A stretch of 64,000 nt of DNA from Desulfovibrio cuneatus DSM 11391 (lineage in GTDB: Bacteria > Desulfobacterota > Desulfovibrionia > Desulfovibrionales > Desulfovibrionaceae), in assembly GCF_000430005.1 (NCBI RefSeq), contig NZ_AUCY01000014.1, positions 1-64,000 on the forward strand, read 5' to 3'. The notes under the pieces were generated by a model that worked only from the letters and a program-made list of their open reading frames with translations, ran no database searches and was not told the DNA's origin. Of the stretch, positions 52,564 through 61,199 are shown in pieces. Position numbers and translations under genes: made by a program. How positions within the stretch are numbered: the stretch's first letter is position 1; each line of letters starts with the position of its first letter.

Positions 52564-52803
52564 ATGCTTATCCTTACACGCAGGGCGGGTGAGAGCCTGC
52601 ACATCGGTGATTCTATCAAAATCACCGTACTCAGCATTCAAGGCAAGCAGGCAAAGCTCGGTATCATCGTTCCAGACGACACCGTGGTTTACCGTGAAGA
52701 AGTATACCTTCGTGTCAAGAATGAAAACAGGCAGGCCATGCTTGCCAGTAACAATGACCTTTTAGCAGCAGCAGCACTATGGCACACTCCAATAAAAAAA
52801 TAA
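52564..52803 (+). CDS. csrA: Carbon storage regulator CsrA
   Basis: Dimeric RNA-binding repressor acting at GGA motifs; in this setting it controls flagellin translation. The 79-residue protein begins [16 protein letters not shown], the family signature, with [13 protein letters not shown] and [17 protein letters not shown] following. The C-terminal 18 residues ([20 protein letters not shown] region) are longer than in E. coli CsrA (61), as usual for FliW-regulated members. It overlaps fliW by about 25 bp. Confidence 0.97.
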   Translation: MLILTRRAGESLHIGDSIKITVLSIQGKQAKLGIIVPDDTVVYREEVYLRVKNENRQAMLASNNDLLAAAALWHTPIKK

Positions 52804-53243
52804 TCATGTCTCGCCTTGGCGAACGTGAAATTTCTCTGGAAAAAGTCATCCATTTCCCGCAAGGCCTGGTGGGCTATACCGACCAGCACGACTTTGTGTT
52901 GCTGGAAATCAAGGAAGGCGCGCCATTTTTACTTTTGCAGAGCATGGAACAGCCTGATCTTGGTTTTTTGGTGGCAGACCCATTCAGCTTTGTAAGCGAA
53001 TACACCATTCAAGCCGACATGCGTGCCCAAAAAGCCTTGAAAGCCTCAAGCCAGAAAGATTTGGCGGTGCTTGTTACCGTGTCCATTCCCCCGGGCAAGC
53101 CAGAAGAAACAACCCTGAACCTGACGGGCCCCATTCTTATTAACCATGCAGAACGCTTGGGCCTGCAAGTGCCACAAATGGACGGGCTGAACCCCGGCAG
53201 AGTTCACGTACACACAGTTACTGCCACAGTAGAAACCGCGTAA
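52779..53243 (+). CDS. fliW: Flagellar assembly factor FliW
   Basis: Binds CsrA and flagellin; free flagellin releases FliW to block CsrA. The 154-residue protein reads [34 protein letters not shown] and [16 protein letters not shown], both family hallmarks. The start at 52779 is favoured because family members carry a short N-terminal extension; ATG at 52806 is an alternative. It overlaps the csrA 3' end, ensuring paired production of the two antagonists. A strong terminator follows. Confidence 0.95.
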   Translation: MAHSNKKIIMSRLGEREISLEKVIHFPQGLVGYTDQHDFVLLEIKEGAPFLLLQSMEQPDLGFLVADPFSFVSEYTIQADMRAQKALKASSQKDLAVLVTVSIPPGKPEETTLNLTGPILINHAERLGLQVPQMDGLNPGRVHVHTVTATVETA

Positions 53244-53289
53244 AAGCGTTGACTTAGTATAATACTCTGTAATCAGCGGTTTTATAGGC

Positions 53290-53353
53290 AAACACAAGAA
53301 ACGCTGCCCCCATGCCACCACACAAGGTCTTGGGGGCAGCGCTTCTTGTGTTT
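53290..53353. terminator. Strong bidirectional terminator after fliW
   Basis: AAACACAAGAAACGCTGCCCCCA pairs, with one mismatch, with TGGGGGCAGCGCTTCTTGTGTTT around an 18-base loop. A T-run follows. Confidence 0.9.
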
Positions 53354-53490
53354 TCGGCCATACTGAAAATTTGCAGCCGCAATGCGCCGTGCAATAGTTA
53401 AATGCTTGAACTTACTTTAGCCCCATGCTAAACAACATACTATTCGCACGCATCAGGTCCACTTGCTGCACTTTTGTACCGGAACTCCCC

Positions 53491-56193
53491 ATGAAGCAAC
53501 GCCCCCACCTTGGCTCATTCTTGGCTATTATTGGCAGCCGCTTTTTTTTCGTGCTGCTGGCCTGCATCCCGCTGGTTTTTCTGGCCAGCCTGTATGAACG
53601 TGGCCTGACAACAGCCAGTGAGCAGGCAACAGCCCTGAACATGCTCCACAAAAGTGGCGTGCAGGAAAGGGCCACCCTGCCCCGCGCCTATGAAATGCAG
53701 CACAATGCAGACATTGTGTTTACTTCTTCCAATTCCCAGCACAGGGCAAAAGCAGTAGCCAGTGTCCTTTCCTACGTGGGCACCCTTGGCAACAACACCC
53801 CCCTGGGCAAGGAGCTGGCCCAAACGGCCACCCTTATTACCACTGCTGCTAACCTGCGTGAAGAAAGCGAAATGCTGTTCCTGGCAGCCAGCACCCAAAC
53901 AAAACAGGCAAACCTGGGCCTTAAAAAGCTCATTGCCCTGGCCCAAGACGCAAAAGCCCGTGAAACCCTGCTGGGCCTTTGGCTTTCTCCCCCCACAACC
54001 AAAGCCGTGGGCCAAGGCACAGAAGTTCCCCAAGGGCACACCCAGCAGCAAATTGCCCAGGTAAACGAACTGGCCGCGCAGTTGCAAGAACGCTCCCCTG
54101 CACAGGCAGAAACGGTGCAGCAAAATCTGCGTGCATTCATCACGGCTTACACCAAGCAGCAAGAAACCCTGAACGCTTTGCAGGCTGTTGAACGCAAAGT
54201 GGAGCGCTTGGCCACCAGCATCGACATAAGCCTGCAAAGCGTGTTGGGGGAACTTTCTTCCCCTGTGGATGGCAATGCAGCCATTGCCCTGGTAATGCTG
54301 GACAACAGCTCCGCTGCTACCGTGCAAGTGCTGCACACCTTTTTTTACACTGCCGTAGCCTTTTTGTTACTCCTTTTGCTTGTGGGCATATTGTTTATAG
54401 CAGCCCCACTTCGCTGGGTAGCCAATACAACGGCCACCCTGCACTCCCAGGCCCCAACGCCGCCGCCCCCTTCGCTTATTACAGAATTTTCCGACATTGC
54501 CAGCCACCTTGCAGCCCTGCACAGCACCTTTGGTTCCATGTCTTCCCAAACCCATTCCCTGGCCCACAGCGTGGAAGACAAGCGCGAAATGGAAGAAGTC
54601 ATGCGGGCAGTGTTCACAGCTTCCCTTGATGGTTACTTCCTCTGGACCCGGGAACAACTGCTTGCCGCCAGCCCTGGCATGCTGTTCCTGCTGGAAGCTG
54701 AATCGCTTGAGCAAATGATAGCCAATGGCAAACTTTTAGGCCTGCCAGACAAAAAAGCCCGCGACGATATTTTTGAAACCGCCTCCCAGCTTGACCGTTA
54801 CCGCGAAGAATACACCTTCCGCACCCTTTCCGGCATGGCGCTGCCCTGCGAGCTTACCCACATTTTCCTGCACAACAGCACGCCGCAGCGCGTTCTTACC
54901 TATGTGCGGGACAGACGCCTGCAACGCAGAACCGAAGAAGCCATGCTGGATGTACAGCGCCAGGCAGAACAGGCCAGCCAGTCTAAAAGCGAATTTCTTG
55001 GCCGCATGAGCCATGAACTGCGCACCCCGCTCAACTGTATTCTCGGTTTTTCCCACGTTGCTCTGGGCAAACAGCCTGCCGAACCGTTCGCCAGCTATTT
55101 CTTCAAAATTCAGAATGCCACCCACGGCCTGTTACGGCTTATCAACAGTATTCTCGACTTTTCCCACCTGCGCTCCGGCACGCTGGAACTGTTCCCCACG
55201 CCATTTGCCCTGGAAAAAATCCTGCATCAGGTGGAAGAAGCTTACGCAGACCAGGCCAAAGCCAAAAAGGTCACTTTTAAAATAACCATAGACCCCAATA
55301 TTCCCCACTACCTGAAGGGAGATGGCAGCCGCCTTGGCCAGGTGCTTGCCAACCTGTGCGACAACGCCATACGCTTTACCAATGAAGGGCGGGTCCACCT
55401 GAAGGCTGTTTTGACCAGGGAAACCCCGGAATATGAGTATGTTCGTTTTGTCGTACATGACACGGGCGTTGGCATTCCCCCTGAAAACCTGGGAAACATC
55501 TTCAAGGCATTCAGCCAAACCACCACTTACAGTGCCAGGCGCTTCAGCGGTGCAGGCCTGGGGCTTGTGCTGTGCAAGGAGCTGGTGGAAATGATGGGTG
55601 GCGCTTTGCATGTGGAAAGTGAGGTGGGCGTTGGCAGCATCTTCACATTCACCGTGCCCTTCCGCCGGTGCGAGGAACATTACCCCTTCGACTTTGAACA
55701 AGGCCCACCCCGCATTACAGACCAACAGCCCACCCCGGACAAACAGCCTGTATGGCAGGCTACCCCGGACATAGAAACTCCCCCCCCTGTGCAGAAAGAT
55801 ATGCCCAAGCCGCTGCTGGGCACACGGGCGCTGCTGGTAGAAGACAACGACATTAACCAGGAAATTGCCATTGCCATGCTAGATTCCCTGGGGGTTTCTG
55901 TGGTGATTGCCAACAATGGCCTGGAAGCGGTCACAATTTTGCAAACGCAAGATGTGGATATTATTCTTATGGACATTCAAATGCCCCTGATGGACGGCCT
56001 TGACGCTGCCAAAAAAATACGCTCCGAAGGAAGGGAAAGCATACGCAATGTTCCCATTCTTGCCCTTACCGCGCACGGCATGCGTGAAGACAGGGAAAAA
56101 AGCATGGCTGCGGGCATGAACGACCACCTTATCAAGCCCATAAGCATAGAAAAGCTTCATAAAGCGCTGGAACACTGGTTGGGAAAACGCTGA
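53491..56193 (+). CDS. Hybrid sensor histidine kinase: sensor-HisKA-HATPase-REC
   Basis: A 900-residue kinase from the ATG at 53491 (an ATG at 53425 adds 22). Membrane helix 1 is about 10-29, a large helical periplasmic domain extends to about residue 290 in the manner of TorS, helix 2 is near 300 (FYTAVAFLLLLLLVGILFI), then a linker with a PAS-like segment. HisKA reads GRMSHELRTPLNCILGF, HATPase NLCDNAIRF, DTGVGIPPEN and SGAGLGLVLCKELVEMM. One receiver follows: LLVEDNDINQE and MDIQMPLMDGLDAAKKI. No Hpt domain, unlike the other hybrid kinase. The stop codon lies in a palindromic repeat. Confidence 0.92.
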   Translation: MKQRPHLGSFLAIIGSRFFFVLLACIPLVFLASLYERGLTTASEQATALNMLHKSGVQERATLPRAYEMQHNADIVFTSSNSQHRAKAVASVLSYVGTLGNNTPLGKELAQTATLITTAANLREESEMLFLAASTQTKQANLGLKKLIALAQDAKARETLLGLWLSPPTTKAVGQGTEVPQGHTQQQIAQVNELAAQLQERSPAQAETVQQNLRAFITAYTKQQETLNALQAVERKVERLATSIDISLQSVLGELSSPVDGNAAIALVMLDNSSAATVQVLHTFFYTAVAFLLLLLLVGILFIAAPLRWVANTTATLHSQAPTPPPPSLITEFSDIASHLAALHSTFGSMSSQTHSLAHSVEDKREMEEVMRAVFTASLDGYFLWTREQLLAASPGMLFLLEAESLEQMIANGKLLGLPDKKARDDIFETASQLDRYREEYTFRTLSGMALPCELTHIFLHNSTPQRVLTYVRDRRLQRRTEEAMLDVQRQAEQASQSKSEFLGRMSHELRTPLNCILGFSHVALGKQPAEPFASYFFKIQNATHGLLRLINSILDFSHLRSGTLELFPTPFALEKILHQVEEAYADQAKAKKVTFKITIDPNIPHYLKGDGSRLGQVLANLCDNAIRFTNEGRVHLKAVLTRETPEYEYVRFVVHDTGVGIPPENLGNIFKAFSQTTTYSARRFSGAGLGLVLCKELVEMMGGALHVESEVGVGSIFTFTVPFRRCEEHYPFDFEQGPPRITDQQPTPDKQPVWQATPDIETPPPVQKDMPKPLLGTRALLVEDNDINQEIAIAMLDSLGVSVVIANNGLEAVTILQTQDVDIILMDIQMPLMDGLDAAKKIRSEGRESIRNVPILALTAHGMREDREKSMAAGMNDHLIKPISIEKLHKALEHWLGKR

Positions 56194-56310
56194 GTTATTC
56201 CGTTTGGCGACGTTACTCCTTTTTTTATGAAACAGTCGAGGACAGAAGAGTCCACTCCTGCTTCAAAAAAAACTCGTGCCTTGCCAAACGAAATAACGCA
56301 GCGTTTCCCA
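56181..56310. repeat. Dispersed palindromic repeat, family A (copy A2, longest)
   Basis: Outer arms GGGAAAACGCTGAGTTATTC and the complement of GGGAAACGCTGCGTTATTTC. The core contains CAGTCGAGGACAGAAGAGTC, which read on the other strand is nearly identical to the core of copy A1 at the left end of the window. The stop of the kinase gene lies within the left arm. Confidence 0.8.
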
Positions 56311-56637
56311 ATTACCATTTATTCCACACAGTCTTATCCAAAACTGCCAATCTAGCACATCACAAGGCCCTTACAAAATACAATTTGCAAGGGCCTTCAT
56401 CAACGATTCCTTAAATACACTTGGCAAAGCAAGCCTTTTCACGTACAGGAAAAGCACTGCTCCTTCACCCCTGTGGTTGGTGTAGGGCTGCTTAGCCTGC
56501 CAAAGGATGCACGCCACTTTTTTTGCTTATACTGGAATGGCAGTACCCACGTGCCGCTGCAAACACGCTGCCCCGGTACACGCTTTACAACAACGTCTTT
56601 TTTACAAAGGCATGAATTTTACCAAGGGAGATTCCCC
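56194..56637. other. Non-coding gap before the anchored periplasmic protein gene
   Basis: About 440 bp. It holds repeat A2, a small hairpin at 56364-56397 (AAGGCCCTT/AAGGGCCTT) without U-run, and the upstream region of the next gene. Nothing else recognisable. Confidence 0.5.
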
Positions 56638-58152
56638 ATGAGTTCTCAGAAACGCAACATACTAATTGCGGTTGTTATCCTTCTTGTTGCCGGTGGTGTT
56701 TTTTTAGGAAAACCCATGCTGGACAAGCAACTGCTTAATGAATTCAAAGAAGCTACGGCAAAACTTCCCGGCACCCTTACCTATGCCACCGCGGAAGCTG
56801 ACGCCATAGCAAAACGCATTACCCTTACTGGCGTCAAGTTTATTCCCAACGGGGCAAACGACCAGCAGATAACAGCCGATACCGTGGTGGTAGAAGCGGG
56901 TGACCTTACCGCTATAACCCGCCCGGGCACCCAGCGCATTCTTTCCATGGCAGAAGCGCAAAACCTGGCATGGACCCTGAAAGACCCCCAAACACAACTG
57001 CCCATGCAGGGTGGCTATGCTGTAATATCAGTCACGGATGTTCACGCCGATGTGCAGGCCTTTATTGCTGCTACCAACGCCCCCACCCCGCAGAATGAAC
57101 AGGAAATGATTAAAATTCTTGATACGCTGCAAAAGCCCCTCCAAGAACTGCGCATTGGCACCATGCAAGGCAAAGGCTATACCAACAAAATTTCCACGCC
57201 CTTTGTTGCCATTAACATGACGGTGGATTCCTTTTCGGCCACCAACGCCGGCCTGCTTTCCGCTGATAAAGGTTCCTTGCAAAACATGGTTCTGGACGCT
57301 GGCCCTATTGGCAAATTCTCCATCCAGAGCATAGAAATGCAAGACATGGCCATGCCCAACCTGTTCGCCATTCTCGCCCTTGGCGAAAATGCCACAGAGC
57401 AAGACATGATGAACGAACTGAACAAAAACCCCTTTAAATTTAGCAACTTCGCCATTAAAGGCGTCTCCTTGTTCATGCCCATGGTCAGCAAAGAGCCCAT
57501 TACCGCCGCTGGGTGGACCATGAAAGCGAACCTGCGTGCAAGCAACGGAACATTTGATCTCACCCAAAGTAATCTTGTGCTGCCCGGCGAACTTGTGGCA
57601 CACCTTGTGCCCGGCTTCAAGCAACTGCACGGTATGCCCCTGGACATTAGCGCCAGCGTTGGTGTGGATTACAACACCGATGACGCTGCAAAAACAGTGG
57701 CCTTGACCCTGCGCAATGCCCAGGTGCAAGAACCAAACCTTGGCACTGCTACCCTGAGCGCGGCCATAACCAGCCCTTCTGCCATGCTGCAAGAAGAAGC
57801 CCTGGCTGCCCTGGATGGTTCCAAGCTGCATTCCTTGACCATGAGCTTTGAAAACAAAGGCATTGTGGACCTGGCAAGCAAAGTAATTGCCACCCAAATG
57901 GTGGGCCTTGCTGCCCCTGAAGTGCTGGAAGCCACCGCCAAGGCCCTGCGCGAAGACACAGCCCAAGACCTGAACCGCGTAAAACCCGGCACAAGTGAAG
58001 CTGTAACAGCCATGGCTACCAACCTTTCCCGTGCAATACTGGAACAAGGGCGCTTTGAAATGAAGTTTGCCCCCAAAACCCCCATTGCTCCGGCTGCCTT
58101 TGGTGAAGTAACTGAAGGCCTTGAAAGCAGCTTTACCCCTGCTGCCAAGTAA
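56638..58152 (+). CDS. Membrane-anchored periplasmic protein, unknown function
   Basis: Not recognised. 504 residues from the ATG at 56638, which follows a GGGAG site; longer readings enter non-coding DNA. A single membrane anchor (residues 8-24, ILIAVVILLVAGGVFLG) is followed by a long extracytoplasmic domain rich in Ala, Thr and Asn. No Cys is visible after the anchor. The order of strand-like segments (LTYATAEADAIAKRITLTGVKF; VVVEAGDLTAI) is loosely like AsmA- or DUF945-type proteins that span the periplasm, but this is only an impression. Two strong hairpins follow the stop. Confidence 0.7.
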   Translation: MSSQKRNILIAVVILLVAGGVFLGKPMLDKQLLNEFKEATAKLPGTLTYATAEADAIAKRITLTGVKFIPNGANDQQITADTVVVEAGDLTAITRPGTQRILSMAEAQNLAWTLKDPQTQLPMQGGYAVISVTDVHADVQAFIAATNAPTPQNEQEMIKILDTLQKPLQELRIGTMQGKGYTNKISTPFVAINMTVDSFSATNAGLLSADKGSLQNMVLDAGPIGKFSIQSIEMQDMAMPNLFAILALGENATEQDMMNELNKNPFKFSNFAIKGVSLFMPMVSKEPITAAGWTMKANLRASNGTFDLTQSNLVLPGELVAHLVPGFKQLHGMPLDISASVGVDYNTDDAAKTVALTLRNAQVQEPNLGTATLSAAITSPSAMLQEEALAALDGSKLHSLTMSFENKGIVDLASKVIATQMVGLAAPEVLEATAKALREDTAQDLNRVKPGTSEAVTAMATNLSRAILEQGRFEMKFAPKTPIAPAAFGEVTEGLESSFTPAAK

Positions 58153-58199
58153 CCAACGACAAAAAACCTCCACAGCCTGCTTGCAAACTGTTGAGGTAC

Positions 58200-58244
58200 A
58201 ACACAGCCCCCTGCTGGCCCATAAGGCTAACAGGGGGCTGTGTT
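58200..58244. terminator. Terminator between the anchored protein and fliQ
   Basis: AACACAGCCCCCTG pairs exactly with CAGGGGGCTGTGTT. A second, weaker hairpin lies just before it (CCTCCACAG/CTGTTGAGG). It can serve the plus-strand gene and the convergent fliQ. Confidence 0.85.
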
Positions 58245-58245
58245 A

Positions 58246-58275
58246 TTGAAACGCTGATTTCTTTCGTTTGGCTAT
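58246..58275. repeat. Dispersed palindromic repeat, family A (half-copy A9)
   Basis: GAAACGCTGATTTCTTTCGTTTGGC matches the outer arm of the family; the other arm is missing. It lies immediately downstream of fliQ. Confidence 0.5.
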
Positions 58276-58278
58276 GTT

Positions 58279-58560
58279 TCAACTGCCGTCAAGACGAATA
58301 TAAAGCGGAAACTCCGTCAACACCGTGTGCGTAAACCGGAGCATTTTATCCATCAACCACGGAAACGAGAACAGCAGGGCCAAAAAAATGGACACAATTT
58401 TAGGAATAAAGGTCAGGGTTTGTTCCTGAATTTGGGTAGCGGTTTGAATAATACTGACCGCAAGGCCCACAGCAAGGCCAATGCCCAGCATAGGAAGCGA
58501 AAGGAGCAAGGCCAGCTCAATGGCCTGTTTGGCAAAGCCAACAACAAAGTCCTGGGTCAT
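58279..58560 (-). CDS. fliQ: Flagellar export apparatus protein FliQ
   Basis: Small subunit of the type III export gate. The 93-residue protein is two membrane hairpin segments: FVVGFAKQAIELALLLSLPMLGIGLAVG and IVSIFLALLFSFPWLMDKM, with the family IIQTATQIQEQTLTFIPKI between. Length matches E. coli FliQ (89). It is the last gene of the motA-fliQ cluster, 73 bp after fliP. Confidence 0.96.
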   Translation of the reverse strand: MTQDFVVGFAKQAIELALLLSLPMLGIGLAVGLAVSIIQTATQIQEQTLTFIPKIVSIFLALLFSFPWLMDKMLRFTHTVLTEFPLYIRLDGS

Positions 58561-58633
58561 ACTCTCTATCCTTCCCTTAAAGCCACAGGGCGGGCGTTAA
58601 CAATAGAACACCGCATCAAAAACACTCATCGCA

Positions 58634-59467
58634 TCACAGCAAAAAGCTGTTTACCAGCGAGCCCACCAACAGTGTCCAACCGTCTACCATTACGAACAGC
58701 AGCAACTTGAAGGGCAATGACACCATCATGGGGGGCAGCATCATCATGCCCATGGCAAGCAATATGCTGGCCACCACCATATCAAGCACCAAAAAGGGCA
58801 CAAACAGCAAAAAGCCTATGGTAAACCCTGTTTTCAGCTCGCTGATGATATAGGCCGCCGCAAGAGTGGTGGTAGGCACTTCTTCTTTGTTATTTGGGCG
58901 TTCCATTTGGGTAATGGTATAGAAGATGGAAAGATCTTTTTCCCTGGTATGCTTGAACATGAAGACCCGCAAGGGCTGTTCCGCCTTTTTCACAGCTTCC
59001 GAAAGGCCAATGCGCTCTTCCAGGTAGGGTTGCAATGCCTCTGTATTGATTTGTTTTCCCACGGGCATCATAATGGCAACGGTCATAAAAATGGCAAGAC
59101 TTGCCAACACCTGGTTAGGGGGCAACGTTTGAATGCCTATGGCCTGCCGGATAAAGTGGAATACAATAATAATACGGGTAAAGCTGGTTACCGTAAGCAC
59201 AATGGCAGGTGCCAGGGAAAGAATGGTGAGCAGAAACATAATTTCCAGGGCAGTGGAAACTTTTTCTGGCTCCGTTTGGCCACCGGAAAGGGTAAGTTGC
59301 AAGTTGGGCACGGCACCATCTTGCGCGGCAAGGGCAGCGCCTGGGTGCCACAGCAGCGCAGCCAAAGCACCCGCCATGGCAACCAGCAGAAATAAAAGGC
59401 AAAAGCCCCGGCCCGGTGTTAACCGGGGGGGCACAGAACAAAGGCGAAAATTAGCGGTACGGCGCAT
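58634..59467 (-). CDS. fliP: Flagellar export apparatus protein FliP
   Basis: Core gate protein of the flagellar type III export system. About 277 residues from the ATG at 59467, 13 bp after the fliO stop; the reading from 59593 would overlap fliO. An Arg-rich signal-like start and hydrophobic leader is followed by ILSLAPAIVLTVTSFTRIIIVF, PPNQVLASLAIFMTVAIM and YIISELKTGFTIGFLLFVPFLVLDMVVASILLAMGMMMLPP, all FliP signatures. The C-terminus ends LVGSLVNSFLL. Confidence 0.96.
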   Translation of the reverse strand: MRRTANFRLCSVPPRLTPGRGFCLLFLLVAMAGALAALLWHPGAALAAQDGAVPNLQLTLSGGQTEPEKVSTALEIMFLLTILSLAPAIVLTVTSFTRIIIVFHFIRQAIGIQTLPPNQVLASLAIFMTVAIMMPVGKQINTEALQPYLEERIGLSEAVKKAEQPLRVFMFKHTREKDLSIFYTITQMERPNNKEEVPTTTLAAAYIISELKTGFTIGFLLFVPFLVLDMVVASILLAMGMMMLPPMMVSLPFKLLLFVMVDGWTLLVGSLVNSFLL

Positions 59468-59480
59468 GGTCACCTGGGGG

Positions 59481-60080
59481 TTAGGGTGTGGGAGGTTGGC
59501 TGTTGCGTAAAAAGTCGGCAAACGCAGAATCAGCTTCACCCTGTGCCTTGTCTGGTGGGGCTGGCTTGCCTGTTTCCACGTCAAGCGCGGCAAGCAGGGT
59601 TATGTTACTGTCAGTAAGGCCAAGCACAAGCCGGGTGTTCATAAACCGGGTAATAACCACCCATTTTTTGGGGGCAAGGGGCAAACGGCTTTCAATGTAC
59701 ATGGCAGGTACAGCCCCGCCAGCAGCCTTGTAAGCCCGGCGCTTGATAAGCCACAAGGCAAACCACAGCACAGCCAGGAGCAAAAACAGCATACCTACCA
59801 TTTCCAGGTAGCTGCTCCAGGAAAACAGGTCGCCCACACCTTGCACGGCGGAAGAAATATTCTCCGCGCCCTGGCGTACAATTTCGGTTGTGGGGGCGGC
59901 AGGGGCAACTGGAACAGGGGTAGCAGCCCCTGCAACAGGCACTAAGGGCGGGGCAACCAGGGCAGGGGGCAGCCCCCCACCCTGGGTTTGCTGTACTGTT
60001 TGCGAAAGTGCGCCACCCCCAACAGGGGCAACAGCAGCGGCGAACAATGCCCTGAAACGGGAAAACCCAGTGCCTGCCAT
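59481..60080 (-). CDS. fliO: Flagellar export protein FliO
   Basis: Scaffold that helps FliP ring assembly. The 199-residue protein has a Pro/Ala-rich N-terminal region of about 95 residues (PVPVAPAAPTTEIV), one membrane helix near residue 100 (EMVGMLFLLLAVLWFALWLI), and a cytoplasmic FliO domain with LPLAPKKWVVITRFMNTRLVLGLTDSNITLL. Length is longer than E. coli FliO because of the N-terminal region. It sits between fliN and fliP as is usual; separation from fliN is 4 bp. Confidence 0.9.
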   Translation of the reverse strand: MAGTGFSRFRALFAAAVAPVGGGALSQTVQQTQGGGLPPALVAPPLVPVAGAATPVPVAPAAPTTEIVRQGAENISSAVQGVGDLFSWSSYLEMVGMLFLLLAVLWFALWLIKRRAYKAAGGAVPAMYIESRLPLAPKKWVVITRFMNTRLVLGLTDSNITLLAALDVETGKPAPPDKAQGEADSAFADFLRNSQPPTP

Positions 60081-60084
60081 GTAA

Positions 60085-60609
60085 TTACCCTAACTGCTTT
60101 ACCCGTTCAATGGGGCTGATAATGTCTGTAAGGCGAATGCCAAATTTTTCGTTAATAACAACGGCTTCACCACGGGCCACCATTTTCCCGTTAACATACA
60201 CCTCAAGCGGCTCGCCTGCAAGCTTGTTCAGCTCAACAACAGACCCCTGCCCAAGCTGCAACAATTCGTTAATAAGCAGGCGGGTACGCCCCAGTTCAGC
60301 GGAAACATCCAGGGGAATATCCAGAATAAAATCCAGCTCGCGGCGTGAATCCGGGCGCGGGGCCTTTGCTTCTTCGGTAAGGTCTGCAAAGGTGGCAACC
60401 TTGGCCTGGGCAGAAAGCGCTGTTTGCTCTTTCTCTTTTTTTACTGCCGTTTGCTCGTCTGCCGCCAGGGCAGCAGCCCATTCATCGGCCAGGTTGGCCG
60501 GGTCTGGCACTACAGCAGCAGGTTTGCTGGCTTGTGGTTCAGGGGTGGTTTCTTCAAGGGCAGCGGCCCATTCCGCAGCAAGGGAGTCTTGATCCAGTTC
60601 GTCAGCCAT
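60085..60609 (-). CDS. fliN: Flagellar motor switch protein FliN
   Basis: Forms the lower C-ring with FliM. The 174-residue protein has the C-terminal SpoA domain: LDFILDIPLDVSAELGRTRLLINELL, GSVVELNKLAGEPLEVYVNGKMVARGEAVVI and FGIRLTDIISP. The N-terminal 80 residues contain a duplicated motif, SLAAEWAAALE (residues 9-19) and NLADEWAAALA (39-49), which resembles the conserved FliN/FliY N-terminal peptide that binds phospho-CheY or CheC-type partners. AAGGA precedes the ATG. fliM is not next to it. Confidence 0.94.
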   Translation of the reverse strand: MADELDQDSLAAEWAAALEETTPEPQASKPAAVVPDPANLADEWAAALAADEQTAVKKEKEQTALSAQAKVATFADLTEEAKAPRPDSRRELDFILDIPLDVSAELGRTRLLINELLQLGQGSVVELNKLAGEPLEVYVNGKMVARGEAVVINEKFGIRLTDIISPIERVKQLG

Positions 60610-60686
60610 GTCATGTTCCTTAGGGGCCGTGCGGCAGTGTGTGCCCGGCGCATACGTTGTAACGTAAAAGTCTCTGGGGAATTACG

Positions 60687-61178
60687 TTATTGAATAACTA
60701 TATCGGTAAAAAACACCTGAAGCACTTTGGGGCCGCCAAGTATTTGGTTGATACGGTCAGTAATTTCACTTTTCAGCACCAGCTTGCCTTCCACTGTGGC
60801 CAGGTCTGCATTGCTTTTGCTGGATAGCAGCAAAATAATGGCGTCGCGTATAGGGGCCTGGTAGGTTTCCAGTTCACCGGCAACATCCTGGTTGGCGGCT
60901 TCTACCTCCACCATCAGCTTGATAAAGCGCTTGCCAAGCGGGTCTGCAAGGTTCACCCGGAACACGGGCAGGGGCACCACAGTACCTTTCATGCCAGAAA
61001 CTTTCGCTTCGGCAGACACTTTTTTAGCAGAGCTTCCGCCATCTTCTGTTTTATTCAGCATATCTGCCAGGTAAAAATGCCAAGCGGCATACCCCCCGCC
61101 GCCAAGCAGCAACAGGATAAAAACTAACACAAGCCATTTCAGCTTGCTCTTTTTTTTGGGTTCCTGCTCGTCAGCCAT
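60687..61178 (-). CDS. fliL: Flagellar basal-body protein FliL
   Basis: Ring protein around the stator that raises torque. The 163-residue protein has a short basic cytoplasmic N-terminus (EPKKKSKLKWL), one membrane helix at about 15-33 (WLVLVFILLLLGGGGYAAWHF), and a periplasmic FliL domain with LPVFRVNLADPLGKRFIKLMVEVEA and IRDAIILLLSSKSNADLATVEGK. AAGGAG precedes the ATG. It lies between motB2 and fliN. Confidence 0.95.
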   Translation of the reverse strand: MADEQEPKKKSKLKWLVLVFILLLLGGGGYAAWHFYLADMLNKTEDGGSSAKKVSAEAKVSGMKGTVVPLPVFRVNLADPLGKRFIKLMVEVEAANQDVAGELETYQAPIRDAIILLLSSKSNADLATVEGKLVLKSEITDRINQILGGPKVLQVFFTDIVIQ

Positions 61179-61199
61179 ATGCGCTCCTTACATTTTCGG

